Shown here one piece after another: positions 47,525 to 58,764 of a stretch of DNA of 64,000 nucleotides. The stretch spans positions 383,210-447,209 of the forward strand of contig FJOG01000029.1 in NCBI GenBank assembly GCA_900073065.1. The letters are read 5' to 3'. The notes beneath the pieces were generated by a model. That model saw only the letters and a list, made by a program, of their open reading frames with translations, searched no databases and had not been told where the DNA came from. The position numbers and the translations under genes were made by a program. Within the stretch, counting starts at the first letter, position 1, and each line of letters starts with the position of its first letter. The DNA comes from Phialocephala subalpina. Taxonomy: Eukaryota > Ascomycota > Leotiomycetes > Helotiales > Mollisiaceae.

Positions 47525-50032
47525 ATGAATCAGGCCGCTAAACCCAACCGTGCTTGCGAAGGATGCAAGAGGAAGAAGATCAAGTGTAAGTGGAATGCAC
47601 TGACCAATTTATATCACCAACCTGACCAATATTCAGGTGACGGAGCTAAACCGATATGTGCACTTTGTAAACGGATTCGGGCGAATTGTGCGTATCCTCA
47701 GCGCAAACCACGAGTTCAGCGTCGCTCCAGGAGCAATGGTCCAAGTGAAATCGACACCAGTCAGTCTTCCAGCCAAGGGGAAGCCTCTTCTAGTGCAGTG
47801 AATTAATAATCATGATTACAGTCTCGGAAAGGGATTCGCAGGATTCAACCCAACAGCGATCCGTTGTGCCAACCACAGAATCGGTTGACTTTACCACTTC
47901 CATGGGAATTTCAGAGTCTACAGGTGAAGAAAGTCATCTAGCTCACTTTGACTCAAGACAGACTGCCTCAGACGAAAACGTGCACTACCTTGGAAGTCCT
48001 GCGAGTATGGGACGAGGGCCGTCAAGTCAGTGTGAACACACGTCTCTAAGTGAGCAAGATATGCTTGACTGTGAGTCCAATTCCTTTCAAAGTCTGCCCT
48101 TTGTTCTATGTGTGCGAGCAATATCTATGGTGTACGAGTATATCCAAAGATCGACGGTGAGTCGCTAATGAGAGCAACTTATTGTACCTCATAACTACTC
48201 TGTGTGCTTCTTCAACACGCTCAGAATGAGAAATGCTGACTCGAAATGTTGTAGACTTGACCGAGGCGCTCCCAGATATTTGGATGCCAGAAGCGATACC
48301 TCAATCTGACTCTTTCGCAACCTCCATGATGACGGGCGAAACTAATTTGAATTTCTTTTCTCTTGAGAATACGGGCAGCCAACCTGCCCCAAACGAGGAA
48401 TCTCATCATCAGGATCTACAATCGCATTCCAGGAATGGTCATAATAGAATGGACGTCCCCCGTAATATACGAGCCCGCACTGAGAGCTATTCGATTGACG
48501 TGCCTTCAGACGTGGTTGATGATCTGTAAGCTTCGTGCAGATGAAACGTACTCTGCGGCTGACTTCCATAGACTCAACTTGTACTTTCGAAGGATACAAG
48601 TGTTCTTGCCACTATTCCATAAGCCAACGTTTCACCTCAATTATGTATCGAGGACTGGTACGGCTGACTACAACGACTTGGAGAAAGATTCACAATTTGT
48701 TTTGTATGGAATGATGGCGTTGTCTGCTCGGTTCTCCACCATGTCCTACTTTGATGGCATTAGTTTGAAGGAACGCGGCAGCCCCTTCAGTCGTAAGGCG
48801 CAGATGATCTACCAGGAAACGATTCAAGGATTTGAACCACATGTGCCCACCCTGAAATGGCTCCAAGGCTGCATCTTACTCGCTTTCTACAACCAGTCAT
48901 GTGGGCCAGCTGTAGGATGTGATTTGATGCCAGCAACCTGCACGAGATTGGCGTATAGTCTTGGGCTGCATAGGATCGACGAGGACTCCTGCGAAAGGAA
49001 AATGCATCCAAAGTTCTCTAGCGAAGGTTGGATCTCGAAGGAAGAGCAACGCCGGGCATGGTGGTCGGTCTGGGAGCTCGATGCTTTTGATTCGATATCC
49101 TCCCGACGTCCATTTTCGATCGATAAGCATCGCATGAGTGTCTTCCTGCCGGTCTCCGACGAAGTTTGGTTCTCAGGGACACCAACCGATTCAGCAATTC
49201 TCAATACAGACATCCTGCAGTGCTGGAAATCACTTCGCGACTCAGATAATCGAGATGAGCGTGCGTGGTTCTTGATCAGTAACTTTATCACGGTGCAAAC
49301 TCTCGAACTCTGTCAACAAAGGCACGTCCCCGCCAAAAACATCACCGACGTTGAGACAGTGGTGAGCTGTTTCGCACTCCTCTTCCACGAGAAATTTGGA
49401 AGAAGCGCCAATCAGCTTGTGTTCGATGAGCAAAATTATGGGAAGAGCAACTGGTTGATTCTGACACGATTGATGATTCAAGGGTAAACGTTACGCCTAA
49501 GATTTTGCATTATACTGTACTAACTACTCTCTAGTGGTCACATCGCCACCAGAATGCTCAGTCGACGAGCTTCGAGCGAGCCAATTCTCACAGGGTCAAA
49601 CCGTTTCGTTGACAAGGCCTACGCACCCTCGATCACTCTCTCGCCAGCTGCAGCATCTCCAGTGACTACAAATATGTTAGCAGCTATAGCAAACACAAGC
49701 ATCGAGGATTATATTCAACCAGCAACAGAGGCATTTCGGATATACCAGTCCTGGTCGCCTGAATTCATACGGTTTTGTCCGCCACCTATGGTGTGTATAA
49801 TTACAGGTCCTGCGGCAATCATGCTCAGATTTGCACGACATCTCCGCAAGATCGAGAATGCCGGAGGTGATCCCGGGAAGCCAAGCATCAAAGAAGACTT
49901 GTTGATCCTCATTCTCAGCAAGTTCGCGCGATACTGGAATATTGGACTTTTGCTACTCGGTACGCACTACAGACTTCTTATTCCCTAAAGATTTAATGAC
50001 TGAGCTTGGCAGATTTCGTTCGCGCTTTTTAG
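47525..50032 (+). CDS. Zn2Cys6 transcription factor with fungal-specific TF domain
   Basis: Exons I can support: 47525-47585, 47637-47759, 47822 to about 48160, about 48255-48525, 48572-49483, 49535-49959, 50013-50032. The DNA-binding cluster RACEGCKRKKIKC joins after intron 1 to DGAKPICALCKRIRANCAYP. The middle-homology domain follows (LNLYFRRIQVFLPLFHKPTF, then RLAYSLGLHR and RRAWWSVWELD), matching the fungal-specific transcription factor domain. The joints between about 48070 and 48255 are uncertain: the obvious donor (GTGAGT at 48153) and acceptor (48254) do not agree in phase, so an extra intron or a lesion is there. It is the only complete regulator in the cluster and the likely pathway activator. 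Confidence 0.75.
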
Positions 50033-50403
50033 GGAGATCTACTCAATTGACTGTACTGTTTGACACTTTTCTGCACCGAATATTCTACGTTTATTGAATT
50101 TCTTAACAAGAATGAACGTCTCGTCACTATTGCATTACATTCTTGCCATCTATGAGCTTCCTGTCACCAGTTGGCACGCGGGAGACTTAAATTCCATCTC
50201 ATGCAAAAGTTCTCATGTATGTGGCGTGTCAAGAGGCAGCCCTGGGACCCCCATTCTACGTTCGCTGGGTTGATTCGCCCTCACACGTTCGATAATGCAG
50301 TTTTCGACATCACCTTTAATACGTGTCGCTCACTCATTTCGCACACTGTCAGACTTGAACAAGATTAATTCCCAATTCATGATCTCCTGAGCTACAGTGC
50401 TAG
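50033..50403. other. short intergenic region between convergent genes
   Basis: About 370 bp; 3' regions of the regulator and the SDR gene. Nothing else seen. Confidence 0.5.
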
Positions 50404-51288
50404 CTACTGAGGAGGATCTCCGTAAGCCTGCTGCCACACCTTAAGCGCATCCTCTAACATCCACCTCTGATTCTCATTCGCATAGTCAACCTGCTTCCGA
50501 AAGATAACGTTTTCGATACTGAGCTCTGCAACTTGTCCGGTAAGCGTGCCATGTTGAAGGAACTTGTCGTATGCGTTCAGACAAGTCTCCATAGGGGTGA
50601 TCTGGTCTTTTGGAAAGAGCTCACGAATTTTGGGTGGACATAAGGCCGTCATGATGAACGCAGGGCAGATGACGTTGACCGTGATGTTCTCATTCTTTAA
50701 GAATGGAGGACCAATGCAGCGAGCTAAGGCAACGCAGCCAGCTTTTGCCGTGCTATATTGCGGGTTGATGGGCGAGGCACTGCGAAAGTCTTCATCAGGA
50801 TGGCTCCGATATCAGAGATGCCAGACTTACTAAAGCCCTGCTATAGAACTGGTGATGACGATTTTGCCTCCCCGCTTCGCATTCTTTCGTGCATAATGCT
50901 TGTATATCCAACAGCCTTGAATCACAGCTGTCAGATCCACGTCCATGGTCGTTAGGTTGAGCGGTTTGGGATCGCCATTCTCATCCAGATCCTCGGCGCT
51001 CATGTGCATGTCTTGTCTGTCATCGACACCTGCATTTGCGGCGAAGAAATCTAGCCTATTTTCACCCCATGTGAACGCGTGCTTGAACATCGCTATCTGA
51101 TCAGAATAGCTGGTCACGTCCGCCCGAACGAAAGACGTGCTAGACCCCAACTCTTTCTCGAGAGCCTTGCCTGTTTCTTCGCTGATGTCGGCAATGACCA
51201 CCTTCCATCCCTGAGCCAGGAGGTGCTTCGTCAACGCAAGTCCAATTCCTGAAGCGCCGCCAGTGATGAGCGCCACAGGTCTTGACAT
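50404..51288 (-). CDS. short-chain dehydrogenase/reductase (15-PGDH-like)
   Basis: Two exons: 51288-50831 and 50779-50404, intron 51 bp (GTAAGT...TTCGCAG); 277 residues. The NAD-binding motif is ITGGASGIG near the N-terminus, followed by an AANAG motif; ITSSIAG supplies the catalytic Ser region and the spliced second exon carries YSTAK (Tyr and Lys). Asp at the end of beta-2 (VVIADI) points to NAD rather than NADP. The length and C-terminus resemble fungal NAD-dependent 15-hydroxyprostaglandin-dehydrogenase-like SDRs, which oxidise secondary alcohols. The upstream in-frame extension to 51747 lacks a better start. The gene diverges from the hydrolase at 51990. Confidence 0.9.
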
Positions 51289-51989
51289 GATGCAATTGAA
51301 AAGTGGGTTTGAAGTGCGGAAGTTGAATTTTGCCAATCTGATTACTCTATGAATGAATTTCTCGTGGCTCTTGGCTGGTGTATGTGAGAAAGACAACAAC
51401 GTATAAAACTGGTTATATCTGCACGGCCTTGAAGTTCCGATAATCTGTAAAGTGGCACTAGTTCTGGTCAGGCACTTGGCACCGTGAGCACGAGGCGTGA
51501 GAGGGGACCGAACCTCATTCGGACCACCGATATTTCCGAAAGACCGTCCCCTAAACGCAATACGCTTAAATTTTGACCAGAGAGGGGCCCGAGTTTGGAC
51601 TTTGCATGCAAGTGAGATGGGTGGGGGAAGAAGACCAAGATTGTGGGCTAATGCCGACTTCAAGTTTGGGGCCCCGCATAGCAAATACCGCCCCGGAAAA
51701 CAATAGGGGAGCGCTAGATTATTTCCGGGGAACGCTCCAATCGGCATTAAGCTATACAGAAAACTACTCTCGATGTCTGATAAATTGACCTTCCGTGTAA
51801 TCGAATCGGCCGAGAAAGTCCATGAGAACCTGACATTTTTCTCGAATGGGATATATATACATATTATTTTCTTGACAGGACTCCAATTTCACCGAACTCG
51901 GCGCAGTTGTTTCACTTCCCGGACCCGAAGCTTTCAGCTTACACATCTATCCTGAAGCGAAAAACCTCCTTGCCCACTCAGCTCAAACC
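51289..51989. promoter_or_regulatory. divergent promoter region SDR / metallo-hydrolase
   Basis: 701 bp between two start codons on opposite strands, a natural site for the nearby Zn2Cys6 regulator. It contains a CGG triplet near 51533 (ATTCGGACCACCG) that could be part of a zinc-cluster site, but I cannot pick a confident everted or inverted CGG pair. Confidence 0.4.
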
Positions 51990-52994
51990 ATGGGTCATAT
52001 ACAACATGAGGTTGCAGGAGCTGTACCAGCCGTGTCGTCGGTCGGGGCAGTATACGTGGAACCCTCTGCAACACGAATCTTGCAAAAAGGGGAGAAAATC
52101 GATGACCTCTTCACCCGCAATATCACCACGCCTTACTTCGTGCAACGATTGTCTGAACGAGCGTATTTCTTCAACGGCGGCTTCTATACCACCACGTTTT
52201 ATGTTGGTGAAACCGGTGTTCTCCTCCTCGATGCACCAGAGGGTCAAGCGAAAAACATTCTGGCGGCCATCGCCAACGTCACCAGTCTTCCCGTGACTGC
52301 GATCGTGTACTCACACAACCATGCCGATCATATCATCTCTGCGGCTGAGGTAATTGAGGCATCAAAGGCAGCTGGCGTCAAGAACATTCGAATCATTGCG
52401 TCAACAAAGACGGCAGAGAAGATGATATTTCTCAAGTGCAAGTTGCCTGCCCCCACTGAAACCGTTTCGTGGCCCAAGGCCACATTCAAGTTCGACGATG
52501 TCACTGTGCAGTTTGATGGATTTGAGAGAGCAGCACACTGCGATGATGCTGGCACATATCTGCTTGTGGAAGAAAAAGTTGTCCATCTTCCTGATCTCAT
52601 GAACGGCGATCAGCCTCCCTTTTGGAGATTCGGGACTGCTGAAAACACTGTCTACTATCGCCTCAACATCACGCAGCTGGGAGATTTGGACTGGATTCAT
52701 CATGTTGGAGGCCACGGAAATGTTGGTGGGAAGGAGGACATTGCTTTCGTTAAGCAGTACCTTGATGATTTGGACGTCGCAGTGGCAAAAGGCATGAAAG
52801 CCGTCAAGTTCGGTATGGTCGAGAACATAAATCAGTACAACAATCATGCGGCGTTAATGGTGCCGTGGTTGGGTAAGCTCAGCGAATATGTGGTGGACCT
52901 GTTGCGCCCTAAATATGGCCAGTTTTATGGGTTTGAGTTCTCTGTTCCCTCTCACGCAGAGATGGTTGCGTTATCGGCTATATCATATCGTTGA
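51990..52994 (+). CDS. metallo-beta-lactamase-fold hydrolase
   Basis: Intronless, 334 residues from ATG 51990 in a good context (ACCATGG). The metal-binding signature is SHNHADHI (HxHxDH) at about residues 109-116; further ligands are expected at AHCDDAG and GGHGN. There is no signal peptide, so the enzyme is intracellular. In fungi such proteins are rarely antibiotic lactamases and are commonly hydrolases of lactone, lactam or thioester intermediates in catabolic or polyketide clusters; a related fold degrades benzoxazolinones in Fusarium. In this setting it could open a lactone or act on the esterase/dioxygenase product. The frame is clean. Confidence 0.85.
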   Translation: MGHIQHEVAGAVPAVSSVGAVYVEPSATRILQKGEKIDDLFTRNITTPYFVQRLSERAYFFNGGFYTTTFYVGETGVLLLDAPEGQAKNILAAIANVTSLPVTAIVYSHNHADHIISAAEVIEASKAAGVKNIRIIASTKTAEKMIFLKCKLPAPTETVSWPKATFKFDDVTVQFDGFERAAHCDDAGTYLLVEEKVVHLPDLMNGDQPPFWRFGTAENTVYYRLNITQLGDLDWIHHVGGHGNVGGKEDIAFVKQYLDDLDVAVAKGMKAVKFGMVENINQYNNHAALMVPWLGKLSEYVVDLLRPKYGQFYGFEFSVPSHAEMVALSAISYR

Positions 52995-53535
52995 GAATTG
53001 ATTCATTGGCAGCACCTTTTCACTGCATTATTCACATATCGAATGATGTGCTTACATGTGAGTCCATTATAGTAGAGTTGCGTGATCAAACAAGCAGGTG
53101 AGCAAGGCTCAAGAGGAGCGAGCAAGATGCAGTATTATGCGTAACGTATGGCTGAAACGAGCATCTTAGAAGCTAGTCAGGCATAACCAAGGCTAAGGCA
53201 ATAACAATCTTTCTGATTCAGTCGTGGCGAGACGTGGATCCTACCGAGAACAATAGGAACGTTTTGCTCAAAAATGCATTGCAACATGGACATTCATCTG
53301 AACCAATATCTTTCCAGATAGCCAAACTTCTAAATTAGCTCCTTTAGGCTCACTGAAATGTGCATGATTCTCACATTAGACGCTTTTTGCAGTCATCTTA
53401 TTACGAAAGATCTCCTTCATTACGTTTCAACTACTAAGGCAATTCAATAGGTGTAGAGACATGTTTTGAAATCTCCAAAGTACTAGGCAATTCCGATCTT
53501 GGTGTTCTTCCGTTACCACACTCGTCTATCACCCC
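52995..53535. other. intergenic region
   Basis: About 540 bp between the metallo-hydrolase and a relic on the opposite strand. No gene seen. Confidence 0.45.
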
Positions 53536-54290
53536 TCATGTCACTGCCTCCAAGACCTTAGCTGCGGGTTGGGCTCTCCTTTGCGTACCTCTCAGGTCAC
53601 TTCCGTGAATAAGTCCTATATACATAGTTGTCCCCTTTTCCTTCGGCAAGCTAGCAACCTTGTCTAGAGGCCTGTAGTAGGCCAAGTCCATTCCATTTAT
53701 GGGAACAGGATTATGAATCCATTGGACTTTCTGATCAGCGCGAGTGAGAATCTCATAGATCATCTTTACTAGAATTGAGGCGTCTTTTGGTTCTTTGAAA
53801 TGTTTGTGACTCTGATCGCCATCGCGGGGATGGAAACCGATCTCAAACATCCTCGTCGATGAAGCCTTTACTCGAGACCTTTGCCAAACTGGAAAATACG
53901 CCCTCATTAACTTCCTCAAACCATGGACCTGTGTATCCGAACGCAGAATGTTCGGGAGGAAGCTTATCCTGATCTGTATAAGCACGCCCTAGAAACGCTG
54001 TCTCATTAGCAACATCGATCTAAATGGCAAGCTGATCATAAGGGATCTCGCTTTGAAATGTTCGAAGGTCTCGTTTCAGTGCAGCCTCCTATACTGCCTC
54101 AGCGGGGCAAAATACGCGAAATCGACCCCTCAGATGTTGGTAGCTAGAGGAGTTGGAACGGCGACCTGGAACGGCGACCTGGAACTTGATATTTGACGGA
54201 ATGGTGCTTGACTTCTTCAGCGTGTCGTTGACTCTGAACTTGAGCTAGAGAAAACTCCTTCTATTCCAAGGGACCAGGTCGCAAAGATTT
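53536..54290 (-). pseudogene. MetE/UROD-like catabolic-cluster protein, relic
   Basis: Pieces on the minus strand match a fungal family with a cobalamin-independent methionine synthase/uroporphyrinogen-decarboxylase-like barrel: TLKKSSTIPSNIKFQVAVP, then ALKRDLRTFQSEIPYDQLAI-TAG-IDVANETAF, GRAYTDQDKLPP, and after a frameshift near 53850 HKHFKEPKDASILV, VQWIHNPVPINGMDLAYYRP and MYIGLIHGSD. The TAG at 54020-54022 sits where Gln is usual, again a CAG-to-TAG change. A 14-bp segment is duplicated near 54160-54185 (ACCTGGAACGGCG twice). The N-terminal part is missing. Function of the family is poorly known; it recurs in fungal degradation clusters. Confidence 0.6.
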
Positions 54291-54530
54291 CAGGAGACCT
54301 TCACATGGGCTGCGATAAAATCGCCCTCGACTCGTACGAGAAGTTCTCCAAGCTCAAGACGGGGAAAGCATGCCCAGAAAATGATATTTAGAAAGCATGG
54401 TCTTCTGTATAAAACATATGTATCAGAGTATTATTGTGTTAAGTTAAATTGTTATGTAAAGTATAATAAAGACATGAGATGCCGATATTCAAAGTTTTCT
54501 CAATCCTTCCTTTAGTGATCTCAGGCTATC

Positions 54531-55742
54531 TCAAGTGGTTTGCTCTTCAAATACTGCTGGTCTTCCTGAAATGACGTCGGGAGGGGTCTTGACCACCTTT
54601 CCCACATCCTCTAATTTTCCTGATAGGAATGAAAGTGGCAGGTTTGGTCCCCAAATATAGAGCGAGTTCGGTCCTGCAGGTTCTCGTTTGAAAGGGGAAT
54701 CCTGATTGACCAAATCTCCGTCTGAGTAATGCTCCACAACATTGCCGGACGCATCAAACCTTTGAAACAGATGTCAACTATACTGTGATGTACCCAAGCA
54801 TGAAAGCTAGTAGAAGTCTTACCAATAGTCAAATATCTGGCTGCCAAGAACATGTCTCCCAATCCCCCAGCAATTCGTCCAGCCCTTTGATCTGAGCCAG
54901 TCATGGCCCAAGACCTGTGTATCAAAGTCATTGACCTCGAAGCTGCAATGATGGGGATATGCCACGGTCGAAGTCGCAGATGAACCAATGAAGAATGACT
55001 GCAGAGTCGAAAGGTGTCAGTAGTGTAGAGTTAGATGAACGGATCCGTTCAGAGAAGAGATGATTGTTTCACTGACGTGATGATCTGTGAATTCCTGCCC
55101 TAGATCGATATGGTTGAAGCAGGTGATCTCCTCATCTGTCTTTGGATCGAAAATCGCATCCGTTGGCTTCAGATTGAGAACGGACCTGTACCAATCCATT
55201 GTTTCCTTATATCTTGCTCTTGGTACTCCAATACCGTAGTGACCGAGTTTGTAAATTGGACTTGGACCGTGTTTGAATCTGCGTGTGGGTCCTTTTCGAA
55301 GCTTCTCGGTAGCTGTGTTGGGGTGAGCATCGCTTGTGTCCGATGCAAGCTGAAGTGAGCAGTCTTGAGAGGTCCTGAGAGTTTGTCCATAAAGAAACCC
55401 TACGATGAAGCCGTGTGGATCCTTTACTCTGACCGCCTGGCCGCCCCCAGGGCCGTCATTGTCCTGTATTGCTGTTGCGCCTGGTAGGGCTGTTGCATTT
55501 TCCAGGTCTTTAGAGGTGCGCACGTTCCAGTAAGCTCCAATGAAGTGCCGATTCTGGTCTGGCGATTGTTCTGCGAGGTAGACATACGGCTGGACGCCAT
55601 TACCTCTCAGGAAGGCTTGAGTTGGCCGTCGATCCTCCTCAACTAGACCAAAGTCTTTGAAAAATTTCAAAGCATTTTCTAGATCAGGGTGCTGATAGTG
55701 CACGAATCCAAGACTCTTCACCTGTATCTTGGTTAAGGCCAT
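54531..55742 (-). CDS. vicinal-oxygen-chelate extradiol dioxygenase-like protein
   Basis: Three exons: 55742-55077, 54998-54823, 54759-54531; introns 78 and 63 bp; 356 residues. Two glyoxalase/VOC modules are present: the first begins VKSLGFVHYQHPDLENALKF, the second KLGHYGIGVPRARYKETMDW. The metal ligands expected for 2,3-dihydroxybiphenyl-type dioxygenases are all there: His in LGHYGIGV, His in HHCSFEVNDFD and Glu in NVVEHYSDGD. Splicing is needed to join the second His and Glu to the N-terminal part. It should open a catechol-like ring next to the diol using Fe(II) and O2. Extradiol enzymes of this fold are rarer in fungi than intradiol ones. The gene is intact and transcribed like the MetE-like relic downstream. 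Confidence 0.85.
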
Positions 55743-56315
55743 GTAGACTGATGCCGTGGTGATTGCGAGTATCGGACGTAAGAAACAAGAGAGCAGAGCT
55801 GGAAGACAGTGTGACGAGCAGATCACCAATGTCAGTTTTTCAAGCTGTAACAATATTTAACTAATTAACCTGAAAAGGTGTGGAGAGTTTCGACAAGCCT
55901 CGGTAGTTCCTGATTCAATAAAGCAGTGCTCGAAAGTGCTGGAGCCGGATGATGGATTGATAGTTCCGGGGTCACAAGACACGGCGTTTTCTCTTGGTTT
56001 CCAATTCAACCGAAACCAACCAAGCCACGACAACACTGGTCGTTCCAAAATCGCGGGGTATTATTTCGGTGATCTGTCCACCGGTACATCAACTTACGGT
56101 CTCGACCAAGTTCGGAAACTTGTCTCTCCCAGCTTCCCGGTCCACTTGTCTGGTAGTGGGCTCATCCTCCCCTATGCGTACGTTTGCGGGAAGTTTCAAT
56201 AGAATGCGCAAGGCACATGTGTGAATCACCATTGGATTGATCATTCAATTCAAAGAATTCCATAGATAATGGACAAAATGTTTGGTGCCCGAGAGAGTCA
56301 TGTATATGGCATTCC
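55743..56315. other. intergenic region
   Basis: 570 bp, promoter side of the dioxygenase gene. Nothing else seen. Confidence 0.45.
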
Positions 56316-57290
56316 CTACTTCTCCTTCTGAAGATCTGCCAGGGTGGTCCACTTCCACTCACTCTCGCCAGGATTTACCAGCTCATCGTCACACCTCAGT
56401 CCCACCTTGCTATGATTAAGCTTATCTTCTTTCATAATGAACCCCAAGTACGGTCCTGATGTAGCTGCTGGCTTCTTCATCAATTTGTCCTTGAATTCCG
56501 TCATATCGAGCTAGGTGATCGCAATTGGGCCACTTCGAGCATTCCCAATAACCGTAGCAATTTCTTTGAAGATGCTGTGTCTCCCACAATATGGGTCTCC
56601 TCTGGTACCAACTTGGGAGACAGAGCAGCAAGCGCCGTCATCACCTTTCCGGAATCTTCTCGAGTGGTGAATGAGATCTTTACATCAGGGCTGCCCACGC
56701 ATTCGAAGCGTTTCTCTTTAGTGTTAAATCCAAACCATGGACCAATGGAGTCCTCAGTGAAGAGTCCAACATAGACCCGGCTGACCTTGATATTGGGGGC
56801 AATTCTTTTCACTTCCTCGCTGTGGTCTTTCTTTGCATCTTAAAAGGTTTGCTTAAAGTCATGTACGCTGTGATCGACTCCGAATTCCGATAGAAAATAT
56901 AGCGTCACGCCCGAGGAAGGCAGAGCCTTTGCAATAGCGTTTTTAAAGTGGTGACTTTTCGAACTCAAACTGTAGTAAGTGTTAGACACTCGAAATTTTG
57001 CAAGGGGCACGTCCACAACATACATATTGATGAGAGTATCAACCCCTTGCAAGCTCTCGGCCATGTTCTCCTCGGTGTAGCTTCGAACAGTCACGCCTTG
57101 CGATTTCCACGTCTCGATGATATCCTGCGGGGTCGTATCACGTACGAGAGCAACCACTTCACCGAAGCTTGGCTTGAATGTTGGCGACTGGAAAGTGTTG
57201 ACGACATGTATTCCTAGACGCCCGCTTGCGCCAGCGACTTCAACGTGGTAACGATGTGAGAAATTGATTCCATTATAGCTTCGCACTCTT
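56316..57290 (-). pseudogene. NmrA-like / isoflavone-reductase-like protein, inactivated
   Basis: The Rossmann motif VAGASGRLGIHVV and the segments VVALVRDTTPQDIIE, FLSEFGVDHS, SRVYVGLFTEDSIGPWFG and IATVIGNARSGPIAIT identify an NmrA-like NAD(P)-binding protein. The frame is cut by TAA near 56840 (after HDFKQTF), a frameshift near 56580 (GDTA to SIFKEIATV) and TAG near 56510 (PIAIT-TAG-LDMTEF). The last part, DLQKEK-TGA, ends at 56316. Start unclear: no ATG sits just before the Rossmann motif in frame. Relatives reduce phenolic or quinone compounds or act as redox sensors. Confidence 0.7.
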
Positions 57291-57330
57291 GAATCTCGTC
57301 CCCCTGCTACACAGTGCCCAGACATTGCGA

Positions 57331-57807
57331 ATCAACCCACGACACAAACCGCAATGCCTTCCACTGTTCACCACATGAACGATTAAAAAGATCCATTAAA
57401 CAATCTCCAGTAAACAGTCTCCTCATTCATGGATGATGACGGCAGGAAGATTGCTCACAGCAAGGAGGTTAGTGATGAGAAAACTGAGACGGAATGGTGA
57501 TAATGCGCAGACTACACCACTCACAGTAGGGAAACCATCCATAGCCATAACTATCCGAGCATGAAATTCGCTGGTGTTTTATTTTCAGGAAAAAAGAAGA
57601 AGAAGGGGCAGAAACCGGTCGGGAAGTAAGGTGGAGGGAGGGAATGACGCGTGCTTCGCCCCAAGCGAGCATCTGTTCTCAACTATCCAGAGCACGTTCA
57701 GGAGGCTTGGTTTGAAATGGACTCAGCTTGAACGTTTCACGATCGAGACAGCCTCGCGCTTCGATCAAGGCCTTTCAAACTTCCTTGTAAAATGTGCACA
57801 GTTAAAT
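57331..57807. other. intergenic region
   Basis: About 480 bp with no gene seen; 3' flank of the SDR gene. Confidence 0.45.
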
Positions 57808-58764
57808 TCAACACAACAGCCCACCATCAATCGTGTGCACCACACCCGTGATGTACGACGACTCATCACTCAGCAGAAACGCTATCAGCTTCGCGACCTC
57901 TTCAGGCTGGCCTGCTCGACCTAGTGGACTAGCTTTCAGCTCTGCCGACTCCTCCATCACCTCGCCTGCCATTGTGTGCATGGTAAGCATAGGGGTCGAG
58001 ATAACGCCACTGTGGATGGAGAAGTGTCAGTCCTCAATCTAATAGTCCCCGCTTCGTCCACTTCTAACGACCGCCACAGCGCTGATTGCCAACACCTAAA
58101 GAGTGAACAGCAAACGAAAAGAAAGGTCCAAACTCACGGCGCAATACAATTAACCCTCAACCCCCTCCCCCCAACCTCCTTCGCCACCGTCTTCGTCAGC
58201 CCAATCACCCCATGCTTGCTCGCTACATAGCTCCCCGCCGTCACCCTACCCTGCAATCCCGCAACACTACTCGCATTCACAATCGCACCCCCCTCCTCCA
58301 TCTCCCCAATTTTCACCTCCGCGCGCAAACAATGCATCACCCCGGTCAAGTTAACATCCAGCACAAACGCCCAATCTTCGTCGCTCTCGTCCTCGAGGAA
58401 AGCTTGCCCTATCTTGGGACATATCACGCCGGCGATGTTGGCCGCGCCAGAGAGGGGGCCGAGCGTGCGGACGGTATCGGAGATCCAGGCGTCGACTTGG
58501 GAGCGGTTGCGGACGTCCACGATTTGGGTGTGGATAGCGGTGGTTGGGTGGGAGGAGCGGATGGAGGAGGCGGCCGCGGTGAGGAGGTCGGAGTTGATGT
58601 CGGAGAGGGAGAGGGTCGCGCCGCGGTGGGCGAGGAGGTGGGCGGTTGCGAGGCCAATGCCGGATGCTGCGCCTGGGGTGAGGGTTTGTGAGTTATGAGA
58701 ACTTTGTAGCTTAGATATCTTCGGTACCTGTTATAGCGATTACCTTGCCTTCAAAATAAGACAT
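57808..58764 (-). CDS. short-chain dehydrogenase/reductase (classical)
   Basis: Three exons: 58764-58728, 58672-58138, 58009-57808; introns 55 and 128 bp; 257 residues. The first intron falls within the coenzyme motif (ITG/AASGIGLAT), and the start MSYFEGKVIAITG is supplied by the 37-nt first exon. NIAG, NASSVAG (catalytic Ser) and YVASKHGVIG (Tyr, Lys) are in order, and the C-terminus SSYITGVVHTIDGGLLC is that of FabG-like SDRs. Asp after beta-2 (LSDI) suggests NAD. Exon 2 is GC-rich (codons ending in C/G), unlike its neighbours. It likely oxidises a diol or alcohol in the pathway, and diverges from the gene at 59424. Confidence 0.9.

Noticed and set aside
46959..47528. 189-codon plus-strand ORF before the regulator
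   Set aside because: No domain, biased composition, and it ends at the ATG of the regulator; probably 5' leader.
58212..58691. Long plus-strand ORF with Gly/Arg/Val-rich product
   Set aside because: It is the antisense shadow of the GC-rich SDR exon 2.
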